Shown here: positions 26,111 to 35,712 of the stretch, piece after piece | How the letters are laid out: each line of letters opens with the position of its first letter | How positions within the stretch are numbered: position 1 is the stretch's first letter | Origin: Paenibacillus albidus | GTDB lineage: Bacteria > Bacillota > Bacilli > Paenibacillales > Paenibacillaceae | Assembly: GCF_014644435.1 (NCBI RefSeq) | Contig: NZ_BMKR01000005.1 | Coordinates: 186,001-250,000, forward strand | DNA length: 64,000 nt | Direction: 5' to 3' | Notes under the pieces: model-generated | Told to the model about the DNA's origin: nothing | Database searches by the model: none | What the model saw: the letters and a program-made list of their open reading frames with translations, nothing else | Program-made: the position numbers and the translations under genes

Positions 26111-26817
26111 TCAGGCGTGCGATGCTGGCAGAGGGGATGAAACTTAAACCTTCCGCCATCTTGCTTCCGGTGATCAGCTCCATTTTGTTCGTTGCGTTTG
26201 TTGCGCTCGAATGGCATTTATACTTCAGCAAAACCCCGCAAGGAGTATATGCCGCATTTAATGTGATATATATGTTTTTGCCCTTTACGATGCTGCTCAA
26301 TACGGCGCTGTTCGCCAGCATGTTCGCCGGAGTGGAATATGAAGCGCAGCAGTGGAAGCAGCTCGTCACATTGCCTGTATCCAGGCAGTTGATCTATTGG
26401 AGCAAGACCCTCTGGATCTTATCTCTGCTGCTGGGCACAGCCTTGTTGATCATTGCCGGAATGAGCATCCTGTGGTCCTTCTATACTTCTGATCCGCTGC
26501 CGTTTCTGTTTCTGGTCAAGCAAGTTTTATACAGCTGTTTGGCCTCCATAGCGGCACTGGCATTTCAATGGTGGTTGTCGGTCCAGTTCTCCAATCAGGC
26601 TGTTCCGGCGGCCATCGGGTTCCTGGGGGCGGTTACCAGTCTGTTTCTGGCGCGGGATACGCATAGCTGGTGGATAAAAATATGGCCATGGACATATCCT
26701 GCCCTGGCCACCCCGTTCAACCCGCAGCACTTGCTGTGGATCGGATGCAGCCTGGTATTTGGTCTTGTGTTGCTAACGGCAGGAGCGTTCCATTTTCACA
26801 AAAAACAATTTTATTAA
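26107..26817 (+). CDS. ABC-2 permease, lantibiotic-immunity-like (LanE/G type)
   Basis: A 236-residue membrane protein with six predicted helices and the LanE/LanG-like layout: helix 1 near residues 17-37, FAGVEYEAQQWKQLVTLPVS after the second helix, then four more. It overlaps the ATPase gene by 4 bp. With the ATPase and the next permease it would form a heteromeric exporter protecting the membrane from a peptide antibiotic or exporting a toxic compound. No lanthipeptide precursor or modifying enzyme is seen nearby, so a detoxification role is more likely than producer immunity. Confidence 0.85.
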   Translation: MIRRAMLAEGMKLKPSAILLPVISSILFVAFVALEWHLYFSKTPQGVYAAFNVIYMFLPFTMLLNTALFASMFAGVEYEAQQWKQLVTLPVSRQLIYWSKTLWILSLLLGTALLIIAGMSILWSFYTSDPLPFLFLVKQVLYSCLASIAALAFQWWLSVQFSNQAVPAAIGFLGAVTSLFLARDTHSWWIKIWPWTYPALATPFNPQHLLWIGCSLVFGLVLLTAGAFHFHKKQFY

Positions 26818-26832
26818 ATAAAGGAGGCCGTT

Positions 26833-27570
26833 ATGAAACGGTTGATGTCAGCGGAGTGGATGAAGGTGCAGCGTTTGATCATTCTCCTTCTCATTGGAAT
26901 TGACCTGGCCGTTGTCACGGTGCTAGGAATCAATAGTTTGGACAATCTGGCTTCCTTTTTCCCGCCTTCCTGGGATACCTTATATCATCACATGATTGAA
27001 TTTCATGCCTTGTTTTTTTATCCGTTGTACGTGGGGATATTTGCCTCGTTGCTCTGCCGGTATGAGCATATCCACGGTGGCTGGAAGCAACTGTTAACGC
27101 TGCCCATTCGCCGCACCGGAATTTACTGGTCCAAACTGGGGATGCTGATGCTGCTTATGGGGTTAACTCAGATTTGTTTTGTTCTCACCTATTTGCTGGC
27201 GGGCCTCAGAACGGGAGTTCCAGGTCAATTGGATGGGAGGGCCTTGTTAGTTGGCATAGTGGGGGGCTGGTTATCCATTTTACCCTTTGCCGCTTTGCAA
27301 TTATGGATTTCCCTGAGGCTGAGCTCCTTTGCTTCGTCTTTGATTTTATCGGTGTCCATGGTCATACCCAACATTGTGCTCACCGGGCTGCATGCAACGA
27401 TTGGGGCCTGGTTCCCCTTTACAGCCGCTTATTATGTGATGTTCCCGCGCGGGACCGCCTTGTCGCCACGGCTTGATGTGCTGCCTTTTATTCTGATTTT
27501 AGCCGTGACCAGTTTATTCTACATATGGGGAGGGCGGCGTTTTCTCCTGATCAGGATGGGGAGAATCTGA
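26833..27570 (+). CDS. ABC-2 permease, second subunit (LanG/E type)
   Basis: A 245-residue six-helix membrane protein related to the preceding permease. The conserved patch CRYEHIHGGWKQLLTLPIRR corresponds to EYEAQQWKQLVTLPVSR in its neighbour, showing the two arose from one ancestor. The ribosome site AAAGGAGG lies 6 bp before ATG 26833. It is the last gene of the five-gene regulator-kinase-ATPase-permease-permease unit; no obvious U-tract terminator follows. Confidence 0.85.
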   Translation: MKRLMSAEWMKVQRLIILLLIGIDLAVVTVLGINSLDNLASFFPPSWDTLYHHMIEFHALFFYPLYVGIFASLLCRYEHIHGGWKQLLTLPIRRTGIYWSKLGMLMLLMGLTQICFVLTYLLAGLRTGVPGQLDGRALLVGIVGGWLSILPFAALQLWISLRLSSFASSLILSVSMVIPNIVLTGLHATIGAWFPFTAAYYVMFPRGTALSPRLDVLPFILILAVTSLFYIWGGRRFLLIRMGRI

Positions 27571-27651
27571 CCGCCCGAAGTTAATAAGGGCTCGTATTAT
27601 GATATAATGACGTATCTTCATATTTACTGACACTTCCGGGAGGAATGCCTG

Positions 27652-28032
27652 ATGATGCAAGCAGATAACAGCAGCGCCAAAGTCCCCGTGGAGCATTTGC
27701 CATTCAGCAAGGAGAACGAAGAACTCGTCAAACAGAATTTCTGGTCCAAAACAAAGAAATTCGCCGGCAAGATCCCGTTCACCAAAGATGCCATTGCCAT
27801 GTATTATTGTGCCGTGGACGCCAAGACGCCGCTTTGGGCAAAAGGAATCGCTTTTGCAGCATTGGCCTATTTCATCTCCCCCCTGGACACGATTCCGGAT
27901 GCGTTCATCGGCCTTGGATTTACGGATGATGCAGCTGTTATAGCGGCAGGGGTCCGGGCGATTGCCGGTCAGGTTACGGATGAGCACAGGAGTAAGTCAG
28001 AGGCTTTTTTTAATGGTGAATCCAAGGATTAA
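27652..28032 (+). CDS. DUF1232 (YkvA-like) membrane protein
   Basis: A 126-residue protein with the DUF1232 core KTPLWAKGIAFAALAYFISPLDTIPD followed by FIGLGFTDDAAVIAAG. The ISPLD-x-IPD motif is diagnostic of the family. One or two hydrophobic segments surround it. The molecular role of the family is not known. The start at 27652 is followed by a second ATG (27655), and GGGAGG lies upstream. It converges with the HxlR-family gene 7 bp away. Confidence 0.85.
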   Translation: MMQADNSSAKVPVEHLPFSKENEELVKQNFWSKTKKFAGKIPFTKDAIAMYYCAVDAKTPLWAKGIAFAALAYFISPLDTIPDAFIGLGFTDDAAVIAAGVRAIAGQVTDEHRSKSEAFFNGESKD

Positions 28033-28039
28033 AGGTTGG

Positions 28040-28432
28040 CTACAGCTGAATATCCGTTTCAACAGGGCAGCTTTCTGCGGAAAGCTGTTTTGTTTGGTAT
28101 TCCTCGCCCCAAATCCGCATCAGATTAATGATCGGTCCCAGGGTTTGGCCAAAAGGAGTCAAAGAATACTCTACCTTGGGCGGTACCTGATGATAGACCT
28201 CCCGGTGGATCACACCGTCCTCTTCCAGCTCCCGCAGCTGCAAAGTCAACATCCGCTGTGTAATGCCCGGACAAATCCGGCGAAATTCATTAAACCGTTT
28301 GGTCCCGTCCATTAAATGATAGATCAGAATGCCCTTCCATTTCCCTCCAATGACATCCAGAGTGAATTCCACTGGGCAAGCTTCCTTATTGCTGTCGGGA
28401 AAATCCCCGAATCCGCCTTTTCGATTTCGCAA
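28040..28432 (-). CDS. HxlR-family transcriptional regulator
   Basis: A 130-residue winged-HTH regulator. Signatures are CPVEFTLDVIGGKWKGILIY, with the conserved Cys near the N-terminus used for thiol or quinone sensing in relatives such as YodB and HypR, then RFNEFRRICPGITQRMLTLQ and EYSLTPFGQTL. The start is TTG 28432 with GAGAGG upstream. It is divergent from the nitroreductase-family gene at 28571. HxlR proteins often control such neighbouring oxidoreductases under electrophile stress, so regulation of that gene is a reasonable inference. The intergenic space is AT-rich with TAC/GTA inverted words. Confidence 0.9.
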   Translation of the reverse strand: MRNRKGGFGDFPDSNKEACPVEFTLDVIGGKWKGILIYHLMDGTKRFNEFRRICPGITQRMLTLQLRELEEDGVIHREVYHQVPPKVEYSLTPFGQTLGPIINLMRIWGEEYQTKQLSAESCPVETDIQL

Positions 28433-28570
28433 GGTCCTCTCAACTCCCTAAGTATCATTTTGTATACTACATAACAATAATGTAAGTACTTCTATAATCA
28501 TTATACTTGATTTAATATTAGTCATGTGATTAATAAACAGTCAACCTATGGATGAAGAAAGGGAGTATGC

Positions 28571-29248
28571 ATGATGAAGACCTTAACCGCTACCCAGCAA
28601 GACATTTTGTCCGCCTACCAGTTCAGACATGCGGCCAAAGAATTTGACAGCAGCCGGAAGATCAGCAAGTCCGATTTCGACTTTATTCTGGAGACCGGCC
28701 GTTTATCCCCAAGCTCCTTTGGCTTTGAGCCCTGGCGTTTTGTCATTGTACAGAACCCGGAGATTCGTGAAAAGCTGCGTCCCTATGCCTGGGGAGCGCA
28801 GAAACAGCTGCCGACAGCGAGTCATTTCGTTCTGCTGTTATCCAGGCTTCCCCAAGATATGGGTGCCGCTTCGGACTATATTCAAGGGATGATGCAGGAG
28901 GTGCAGCAGCTGCCGGCAGAGGTCGCAGCAGGCAAAGGAGTTATGTATGATAAATTCCTCAGAACTGATTTCGGCTTATGGGGTAACGAGCGGGCCATGT
29001 TTGAATGGAGCAGCCGTCAGACCTATCTGGCCCTTGGCAACATGATGACAGCCGCTGCCCAGATTGGCATCGACTCTTGCCCGATAGAAGGTTTTGACAA
29101 GAAGGAAATTGAGCGGATTCTGACGGAAGAGGGGATTATGGACCCGGCGCATTTCGGAATTTCCTGCATGGCCGCGTTTGGCTACCGCCTGAAGGAGCCG
29201 CGTCCCAAAACACGGCAATCGGCGGAGCAAGTGATTCAGTGGGTATAA
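28571..29248 (+). CDS. NAD(P)H-dependent nitroreductase-family oxidoreductase
   Basis: A 225-residue flavoprotein of the nitroreductase superfamily that reduces quinones, nitroaromatics or similar electrophiles with FMN and NAD(P)H. The FMN-binding N-terminus FRHAAKEFDSSRKIS and LSPSSFGFEPWRFV, and the C-terminal AAAQIGIDSCPIEGF and FGYRLKEPRPKTRQS, are typical of the NfsB/YfkO-like group. The start is ATG 28571 (or 28574) after GGGAG. It is divergent from the HxlR-type gene, which probably controls it. Confidence 0.9.
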   Translation: MMKTLTATQQDILSAYQFRHAAKEFDSSRKISKSDFDFILETGRLSPSSFGFEPWRFVIVQNPEIREKLRPYAWGAQKQLPTASHFVLLLSRLPQDMGAASDYIQGMMQEVQQLPAEVAAGKGVMYDKFLRTDFGLWGNERAMFEWSSRQTYLALGNMMTAAAQIGIDSCPIEGFDKKEIERILTEEGIMDPAHFGISCMAAFGYRLKEPRPKTRQSAEQVIQWV

Positions 29249-29279
29249 TAAACAAGCCAACACCAAGCTTGGCCAGGAA

Positions 29280-29519
29280 ATGCAACGCTGCAGTATCGAC
29301 CTGGGGTCGAGAGATGTCACTGAGGGGCTGTTCTATCCGGAAGAAGGCAGCATTAGGAAGGAAGATGCCACCCCGGCGCTGATCCGTCACATCTCTGAGC
29401 AGGGGCTTGAACACTATGCCAAGTGGCTGCTGCAGCTGGAGCAGGACGATGCAGAGTGCATCCGTTACCCCCGCTTCAAAATATCCGATGACAAGTCGGG
29501 TATCTATATCCGTCTTTAG
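29280..29519 (+). CDS. Small hypothetical protein after the nitroreductase gene
   Basis: Up to 79 residues with no recognised family, rich in charged residues (HISEQGLEHYAKWLLQLEQ). The frame is open from about 29235 and the sequence before the ATG (YNKQANTKLGQE) also looks protein-like, so the true start may lie earlier or the gene may be a 5'-truncated remnant. AGGA just upstream of ATG 29280 is too close to be a good ribosome site. A clear terminator follows the stop by 10 bp, which supports transcription together with the nitroreductase gene. Confidence 0.5.
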   Translation: MQRCSIDLGSRDVTEGLFYPEEGSIRKEDATPALIRHISEQGLEHYAKWLLQLEQDDAECIRYPRFKISDDKSGIYIRL

Positions 29520-29529
29520 CCAAAATACA

Positions 29530-29574
29530 AAGTTCACAGTTCTTTCGGATAACGGAGGAACTGTGAACTTTTTT
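29530..29574 (+). terminator. Intrinsic terminator
   Basis: AAGTTCACAGTTC (29530-29542) is perfectly complementary to GAACTGTGAACTT (29558-29570), followed by a T tract. Confidence 0.92.
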
Positions 29575-29716
29575 GCGTTACCCTATTGAATTTCCTGAAA
29601 TTGATCAGAAAAATTGCGAAAAATCATAGATATTTACATGAAATCTCTGTTAGTCTTATAAAGGTCTGTCTGAACAGATAAACACCGATTTCACTTATGA
29701 AGGAGTATACACACCC

Positions 29717-30130
29717 TTGAAAATCATCCGCATCCTCGCCCAAATCGCGCCGCTGTATGTGTTCTACATGGCTGGTGATTACTTGCAAAAGCTGCTGCAT
29801 CTTCCGATTCCCGGCAGTATAGTTGGCCTGCTCCTGCTGTTTGTGCTGCTGCTGTGCAAGGTGATTCCTGTCCGCTTTATTGATTATGGAGCCAGCGCCA
29901 TCTTGTCATATCTGCCACTATTCTTCATTCCGGCAACAGCCGGAATTGTAAATCATATGGATATTTTTAGCGGCAGAGGCGTATTGCTGATTCTGGTCCT
30001 GGTTGTCAGCACGGCTCTGACGATTGGTGTGGCTGCACACTCCAGCCAGTGGCTTGCAGCCCTCAGTAGCAGGAGGAACGGAAGGGGCCTTAGCGGCCGC
30101 AGCCTGAGAGCGAAAGGAAAGGAACTATAA
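29717..30130 (+). CDS. CidA/LrgA-family holin-like membrane protein
   Basis: A 137-residue protein with four membrane helices. The family pattern is present: LPIPGSIVGLLLLFVLLL, FIDYGASAILSYLPLFFIPA and a polar C-terminal tail. Relatives modulate murein hydrolase activity and cell death or transport small metabolites such as pyruvate. The start is TTG 29717 with AAGGAG upstream. It overlaps the LrgB-type gene by one base, the classic two-gene arrangement. No LysR-type or LytSR regulator is adjacent. Confidence 0.9.
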   Translation: MKIIRILAQIAPLYVFYMAGDYLQKLLHLPIPGSIVGLLLLFVLLLCKVIPVRFIDYGASAILSYLPLFFIPATAGIVNHMDIFSGRGVLLILVLVVSTALTIGVAAHSSQWLAALSSRRNGRGLSGRSLRAKGKEL

Positions 30131-30816
30131 TGATAATAACCGCCACCGGAATTGTGCTGCTAACCGTAGCGATTTATATCGTTATGTCCCTGATCTACAG
30201 ACGCTTTCACCACCCGGTTCTGCTGCCGGCGCTGACGGCTACTGCTGCGGTGGTCGCGCTGCTGCTGGTGTTTGAAATCCCGTATGAGACTTATATGATT
30301 GGAGGCCAGTGGATTAACCGTCTGCTGGGACCAGCAGTAGTATCACTGGCCTATCCGCTGTACAAACAACGTCATGTGCTGCGCCAGAATCTGCTGGCCA
30401 TACTAGGCGGGTCCATCGCGGGTCTGCTGATTGGCATGTGCAGCGGGATGCTGCTGACAACCTGGCTTGGGTTCTCCAGACTTTACGTCCTGTCCGTATT
30501 GCCCAAATCGATTACTACACCCGTAGCAATCCAGATCTCGGGCAGCTTGGGCGGGGATTCTTCCCTGACCTCCGTGTTTGTAATGATCGCCGGATTCACC
30601 GGAGCGATTGGCGGACCCTATATCCTGAAGCTGTTCCGCATTCAAAGCGAGGCCGGAATCGGCATCGGGCTGGGAACAGCCTCGCATGCGCTTGGCACAG
30701 CCAAATCGCTGGAATATGGCGAGCAGTCGGTCTCCATGAGCTCTGTTGCGATGACAGTCTGTGCCATCGCCGGTTCCGTTATCGGCCCGTTGATTGTCTG
30801 GCTCATGGTTCACTAA
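30130..30816 (+). CDS. LrgB/CidB-family membrane protein
   Basis: A 228-residue membrane protein with six or seven helices, partner of the CidA/LrgA protein just before it. The signature VLPKSITTPVAIQISGSLGG followed by GLGTASHALGTAKSLEYGEQ is diagnostic of the LrgB family. The start ATG overlaps the preceding stop (TAATG). The pair may act as a holin-antiholin-like or small-organic-acid transport module; which applies here cannot be told. It converges with abfA 35 bp away, with no clear terminator between. Confidence 0.92.
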   Translation: MIITATGIVLLTVAIYIVMSLIYRRFHHPVLLPALTATAAVVALLLVFEIPYETYMIGGQWINRLLGPAVVSLAYPLYKQRHVLRQNLLAILGGSIAGLLIGMCSGMLLTTWLGFSRLYVLSVLPKSITTPVAIQISGSLGGDSSLTSVFVMIAGFTGAIGGPYILKLFRIQSEAGIGIGLGTASHALGTAKSLEYGEQSVSMSSVAMTVCAIAGSVIGPLIVWLMVH

Positions 30817-30851
30817 TCCGTGAGCCAGTGAGTCGCACGGGCCGAAAGAGA

Positions 30852-32491
<1,640 letters not shown>

Positions 32492-32509
32492 CCATTGGGG
32501 GATTATAAA

Positions 32510-33412
32510 ATGTACTTAACAACCGACTCCGAATCACTCCGGGTCTACGAGGCGCTCGCCAGTGAAGCCCGTTTGAGGATCATTGATCTGCTGAGCGTCC
32601 GGGAAATGCATATTAAGGAATTGGCCGCAGCTCTTTTTCTCAGCAGTGCCATCGTCAGCTCCCATGTGTCCAAGCTGCAGAAAGCCGGCATTGTCAGCTC
32701 GCAAATGAAGAGAATCCAGGGTGGAACCTATAAATATTGTTCACTGTCCGCGAATTATTTGCAGATCAAATTGTCGGGTGAGCGCACCGTCGCCGGGAAG
32801 GTGCTTGAGGTAGCGGTGCCAGTCGGGCAATATACGGATTTGCAGGCTTCGCCTACCTGCGGAATTGCCACTCCCGAGAAGCTGATCGGTTATTATGACG
32901 ATCCGCGGTATTTTTTGGACCCGGAACGGGTGGATGCGGGAATCCTCTGGTTTGCCAAAGGTTATGTGGAGTACAAGGTGCCGAACTATCTGTTTAAAGA
33001 TCAGGTGGTACGGGAGATTGAAATCTCCATGGAGATCGGTTCTGAGGCCCCGCATGTCAATGAGAAATGGCCTTCAGATATCGGATTTATGCTGAACGGG
33101 CTGAATGTTGGCCAGTGGACTAGTCCGGGGGATTTCGGCATTTCGCGGGGGCGGCTGACCCCTGCCTGGTGGCATCCGGATGTCAATCAATACGGGCTGC
33201 TTAAGGTGCTTAAGATCAATGCCGGAGGCACATTCATGGATGGCCAGCAGATCTCGGAAGCAACGCTTGATGATGTGCACTGGCAGCAGGATCAATGGAC
33301 GTTCCGTTTCACGGCTGAGGACAACAGCCGCAGACGGGGCGGATTAACCTTGTTTGGACGCGGATTCGGCAACTATGAGCAGGATATAGTGTTCAGGGCA
33401 TACTATGATTAG
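32510..33412 (+). CDS. ArsR-type HTH regulator with large C-terminal domain
   Basis: A 300-residue protein. The N-terminal ~85 residues are an ArsR-like winged helix (EALASEARLRIIDLLSVREM, ELAAALFLSSAIVSSHVSKL). There are no metal-binding Cys clusters, so it is not a metal sensor. The remaining ~200 residues are beta-rich, with several Trp residues (KWPSDIGFMLNGLNVGQW), and may bind a sugar or oligosaccharide; that domain is not recognised. The start is ATG 32510 with GGGGGA 8 bp upstream. Its divergent position and the shared promoter region make it the likely local regulator of abfA. Confidence 0.82.
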   Translation: MYLTTDSESLRVYEALASEARLRIIDLLSVREMHIKELAAALFLSSAIVSSHVSKLQKAGIVSSQMKRIQGGTYKYCSLSANYLQIKLSGERTVAGKVLEVAVPVGQYTDLQASPTCGIATPEKLIGYYDDPRYFLDPERVDAGILWFAKGYVEYKVPNYLFKDQVVREIEISMEIGSEAPHVNEKWPSDIGFMLNGLNVGQWTSPGDFGISRGRLTPAWWHPDVNQYGLLKVLKINAGGTFMDGQQISEATLDDVHWQQDQWTFRFTAEDNSRRRGGLTLFGRGFGNYEQDIVFRAYYD

Positions 33413-33450
33413 ATTTCATGAAATTATAAATGTTCCTTTCAAGCAGCTAT

Positions 33451-33475
33451 GTTTGCAAAATGCCTCATCGGGTAA
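33451..33475 (+). promoter_or_regulatory. Possible sigma-B-like (alternative sigma) promoter
   Basis: GTTTGC (33451-33456), 13 bp, GGGTAA (33470-33475) resembles the Bacillus sigma-B pattern GTTTAA-N12-14-GGGTAT. It would drive the small acidic protein 50 bp downstream. Whether this organism has sigma-B is unknown. Confidence 0.4.
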
Positions 33476-33524
33476 CTATAACTAAGGCAAGCCTATAGCG
33501 TAGTTTACCAAAGGAGGAATTCAC

Positions 33525-33704
33525 ATGTCAGATCATATTCAAGACGAAGCGGCGATCCGCAACAAGGAAAACAAAGACGGAGATTCTCTTGCGGAACAGA
33601 AAAAGATGGAGAATGGTGTGGACATTGAGCCGGAAGCGGATGACTGGGTAGCCAAACCGGCAGAATCGGCCCATCCCGATCCGCTGCCCAAGAATGTTAA
33701 ATAG
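33525..33704 (+). CDS. Small acidic hypothetical protein, 59 aa
   Basis: A short, highly charged protein (Asp/Glu/Lys/Asn rich, a single Trp, no Cys) likely to be disordered: it opens MSDHIQDEAAIRNKENK and ends HPDPLPKNVK. It has a near-perfect ribosome site AAGGAGG (33511-33517) 7 bp before ATG 33525 and a strong terminator right after it, so it is a genuine single-gene unit. It lies behind a sigma-B-like promoter. Its composition recalls small stress or sporulation proteins, but no family is recognised. Confidence 0.78.
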   Translation: MSDHIQDEAAIRNKENKDGDSLAEQKKMENGVDIEPEADDWVAKPAESAHPDPLPKNVK

Positions 33705-33722
33705 ATGAATTCGTCAAGACCA

Positions 33723-33765
33723 CAGACATTCCCGCCGGTTCAGGTGCGGGAGTGTCTGTTTTTTT
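33723..33765 (+). terminator. Intrinsic terminator of the small acidic gene
   Basis: CAGACATTCCCGC (33723-33735) pairs with GCGGGAGTGTCTG (33746-33758) with one mismatch, followed by seven T. Confidence 0.93.
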
Positions 33766-33786
33766 ACCGGCCCAAATATTGTATAC

Positions 33787-33832
33787 TAGGCAGTGTAATA
33801 AACCCCCGGAATGGGTTTGATTACACTGCCTA
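33787..33832. repeat. Foldback element, short copy (TAGGCAGTGTA family)
   Basis: TAGGCAGTGTAATAAACCC (33787-33805) and the reverse complement of TAGGCAGTGTAATCAAACCC (33813-33832) form an almost perfect 19-bp hairpin with one bulge and loop CCGGAAT. A longer element with the same ends and the same CCCCCGGAATGGG junction lies at 50507-50645. Confidence 0.85.
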
Positions 33833-33923
33833 AAAATGTGATACAGGCTTAGCACAGCGTATTCTCCAGGATCATCGCAGATTTCTCAAGCAGCACGGAA
33901 ATTTATGGCGGGGAGGAAAGGAC

Positions 33924-34115
33924 ATGCGTAGTCAGAACGAGAACGGCAGGTATCGGCACAAACGCGGAGATGCTCTGGCGGGTAATTACGAGAAGAAATA
34001 CGGTTCTGACTTTGGGGTCCGCAGTGACATGAAGCTGGACTCCCTTAAAAGTCCCGGGGATGTTCTGCCGCTGGCACCGCTCTTGAAGGAACAGAAGGAA
34101 CAACATAAGGAATGA
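33924..34115 (+). CDS. Small basic hypothetical protein, 63 aa
   Basis: A 63-residue soluble protein, charged and probably disordered (NENGRYRHKRGDALAGNYEK, KLDSLKSPGDVLPLAPLLKE). It has GGGGAGGAAAGG upstream of ATG 33924 and an intrinsic terminator right after the stop, so it is a real transcription unit. No family is recognised, and there is no Cys, membrane helix or signal peptide. It could be a spore or stress protein like its 59-residue neighbour; this is only suggested by size and composition. Confidence 0.72.
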   Translation: MRSQNENGRYRHKRGDALAGNYEKKYGSDFGVRSDMKLDSLKSPGDVLPLAPLLKEQKEQHKE

Positions 34116-34119
34116 AGCC

Positions 34120-34144
34120 GGAGCAGAGCAATCTGCTCCTTTTT
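34120..34144 (+). terminator. Intrinsic terminator of the 63-aa gene
   Basis: GGAGCAGA (34120-34127), loop GCAA, TCTGCTCC (34132-34139), then five T. Confidence 0.92.
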
Positions 34145-34256
34145 GCATGAAATGGATATCACAACCGGCCGCTTGGACGCATAACCTCTGCCTGAGAAAG
34201 GCATAATATTCCTCGTTATCTGTCTAAGGAGAATTCAGTCATTCGGGGGGAATATC

Positions 34257-34838
34257 ATGTTTGTACAGGTCGGAACAATGGAGAGGCTTGCGCCGGGAGC
34301 AACGGCAGGACAGTTGTTCTTTTATTTCATCATGTATTCCTTTTTGGGCTGGGTGCTGGAAGGGAGCTACAATCTGTACAGCAAAGGCAGCTTTCGCAAA
34401 GAAGGCTTCCTGAAAGGTCCCTTCAAGCCGATGTATGGCTGTGCACCGCTGCTGATGCTGCTGGCCGGTGAGCTTGCTCCGCCATGGTGGTTGTTTCTGC
34501 TGCTGGGACTGCTTGTTCCAACGGGCGTGGAATTCGCCAGCGGCTGGCTGCTGCAAAGGCTGTTTCATAAGCAGTGGTGGGATTATTCCGGCCTGCGCTG
34601 TCAATGGCAAGGTCATATTTGCTTACGGTTCTCCCTGTATTGGTGGATTCTGATTATGGCTTGTGTATTTACCATCCAGCCGTTGATGGTATTGTTATAC
34701 CGGCAGATTCAATTCCTGTGGGGCTACATGCTGCCCGGGGCGGCTGTTCTGTTCGCTGCAGATTTGCTGTGGACCTGCCGGACAAGGTTGCGCGGCCGGG
34801 AAGAGAAGGATTTGGAGCTTGGCCAGGGAAAATTATGA
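34257..34838 (+). CDS. CmpB-like putative membrane permease
   Basis: A 193-residue membrane protein with about five helices. The conserved region FIMYSFLGWVLEGSYNLYSK, GPFKPMYGCAPLLMLL and VEFASGWLLQRLFHKQWWDY matches the Pfam ABC_trans_CmpB family, whose proteins are annotated as putative ABC permeases although a partner ATPase is rarely found. No ATPase or binding protein is adjacent here. The transport function is therefore doubtful. It stands alone with its own terminator. Confidence 0.8.
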   Translation: MFVQVGTMERLAPGATAGQLFFYFIMYSFLGWVLEGSYNLYSKGSFRKEGFLKGPFKPMYGCAPLLMLLAGELAPPWWLFLLLGLLVPTGVEFASGWLLQRLFHKQWWDYSGLRCQWQGHICLRFSLYWWILIMACVFTIQPLMVLLYRQIQFLWGYMLPGAAVLFAADLLWTCRTRLRGREEKDLELGQGKL

Positions 34839-34860
34839 ATTATAGCTGGAAACACTCAGA

Positions 34861-34899
34861 CCAACGGGTCCCAAGTTAGTGGGAGACGTTGGTTTTTTT
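34861..34899 (+). terminator. Intrinsic terminator of the CmpB-like gene
   Basis: CCAACG (34861-34866) and TCCCA (34869-34873) pair with TGGGA (34880-34884) and CGTTGG (34887-34892), followed by seven T. Confidence 0.92.
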
Positions 34900-35026
34900 G
34901 CTTGTCACAGAACAGAGGGGCTGTATTTTTCTGGAATATACGCTACAATAAACAGTCGACAGGGATTTAAACGAATAGGCTTGGAATATAATTCAACATA
35001 GTAGAAGGATTTCAAGAAGGAAGGGA

Positions 35027-35542
35027 ATGGGAAACATGCCAATGTCGGACTATTACCGGAATCTGCGAGAACATGTGGGCTCCGGTTTATTAATGATGCC
35101 ATCCGTCGCTGCTGTGATCCGAAATGCGGAGGATGAGATCCTGCTGATCCGCAAACCGGAGGAAAGTTTTTGGGGGCTGCCCGCAGGAGCCATTGAACCG
35201 GGGGAGCCCCCGGCCCGTGCTTTGCGCAGAGAGGTATATGAAGAGACGGGACTGATGGTGAATCCGGACAGGATTATAGGAGTATACGGGGGCGAGAAGT
35301 TCAAGTATACCTACGCCAACGGCGATGAAGTGGAATACCTGGCGATTGTGTTCGAATGCTCTATGATTAACCGCAGTCTCAAGGGCCTGGATGGCGAGGC
35401 TGAAGAGGTAAAGTTTTTCAAAGAGGAGGACTTCCCGCAGCTGGGGATTCCCTTCCCTCCTGAGATTTTCAAAAAAGACTCCGCCAGCGCACAAGCCTTA
35501 TTTGACGGCAGAACAACGGATGAATGGAATAAGAAGCTATAA
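35027..35542 (+). CDS. Nudix hydrolase
   Basis: A 171-residue Nudix protein that hydrolyses a nucleoside diphosphate linked to another group. The Nudix box is complete: GAIEPGEPPARALRREVYEE followed by TGL, fitting G-x5-E-x7-REU-x-EE-x-GU, with the catalytic Glu residues for Mg2+. The upstream beta strand SVAAVIRNAEDEILLIRKP and the SFWGLPAG turn are typical. The substrate is unknown. ATG 35027 has AAGGAAGGG upstream; ATG 35036 and 35042 are in-frame alternatives. A truncated SRPBCC gene follows. Confidence 0.9.
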   Translation: MGNMPMSDYYRNLREHVGSGLLMMPSVAAVIRNAEDEILLIRKPEESFWGLPAGAIEPGEPPARALRREVYEETGLMVNPDRIIGVYGGEKFKYTYANGDEVEYLAIVFECSMINRSLKGLDGEAEEVKFFKEEDFPQLGIPFPPEIFKKDSASAQALFDGRTTDEWNKKL

Positions 35543-35566
35543 ATAAATTACAGCCGGGTGGAAAAT

Positions 35567-35704
35567 ATGGCACAAATCCATGAAGAAATCATCATCAACG
35601 CACCCGTCGCCTTATGTTTCGATACAGCCCGGACGATGGAGCTACATCCCCGGACGGTATGGCCGCATACCAGGGAAAGACTGGTCGCGGGACGGGTCCG
35701 ATAG
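35567..35704 (+). pseudogene. Truncated SRPBCC (polyketide-cyclase/START-like) gene
   Basis: A 45-residue frame, MAQIHEEIIINAPVALCFD then TARTMELHPRTVWPHTRERL, matches the first strand and helix of SRPBCC proteins of about 150 residues. It stops after VAGRVR at TAG 35702, just before the ribosome site of the next gene. The ligand-binding remainder is missing, so it looks like the 5' remnant of a gene deleted when the phosphatase gene was brought next to it. It could still be translated, as GGGTGG lies upstream of ATG 35567. Confidence 0.65.
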
Positions 35705-35712
35705 GAGAGATT

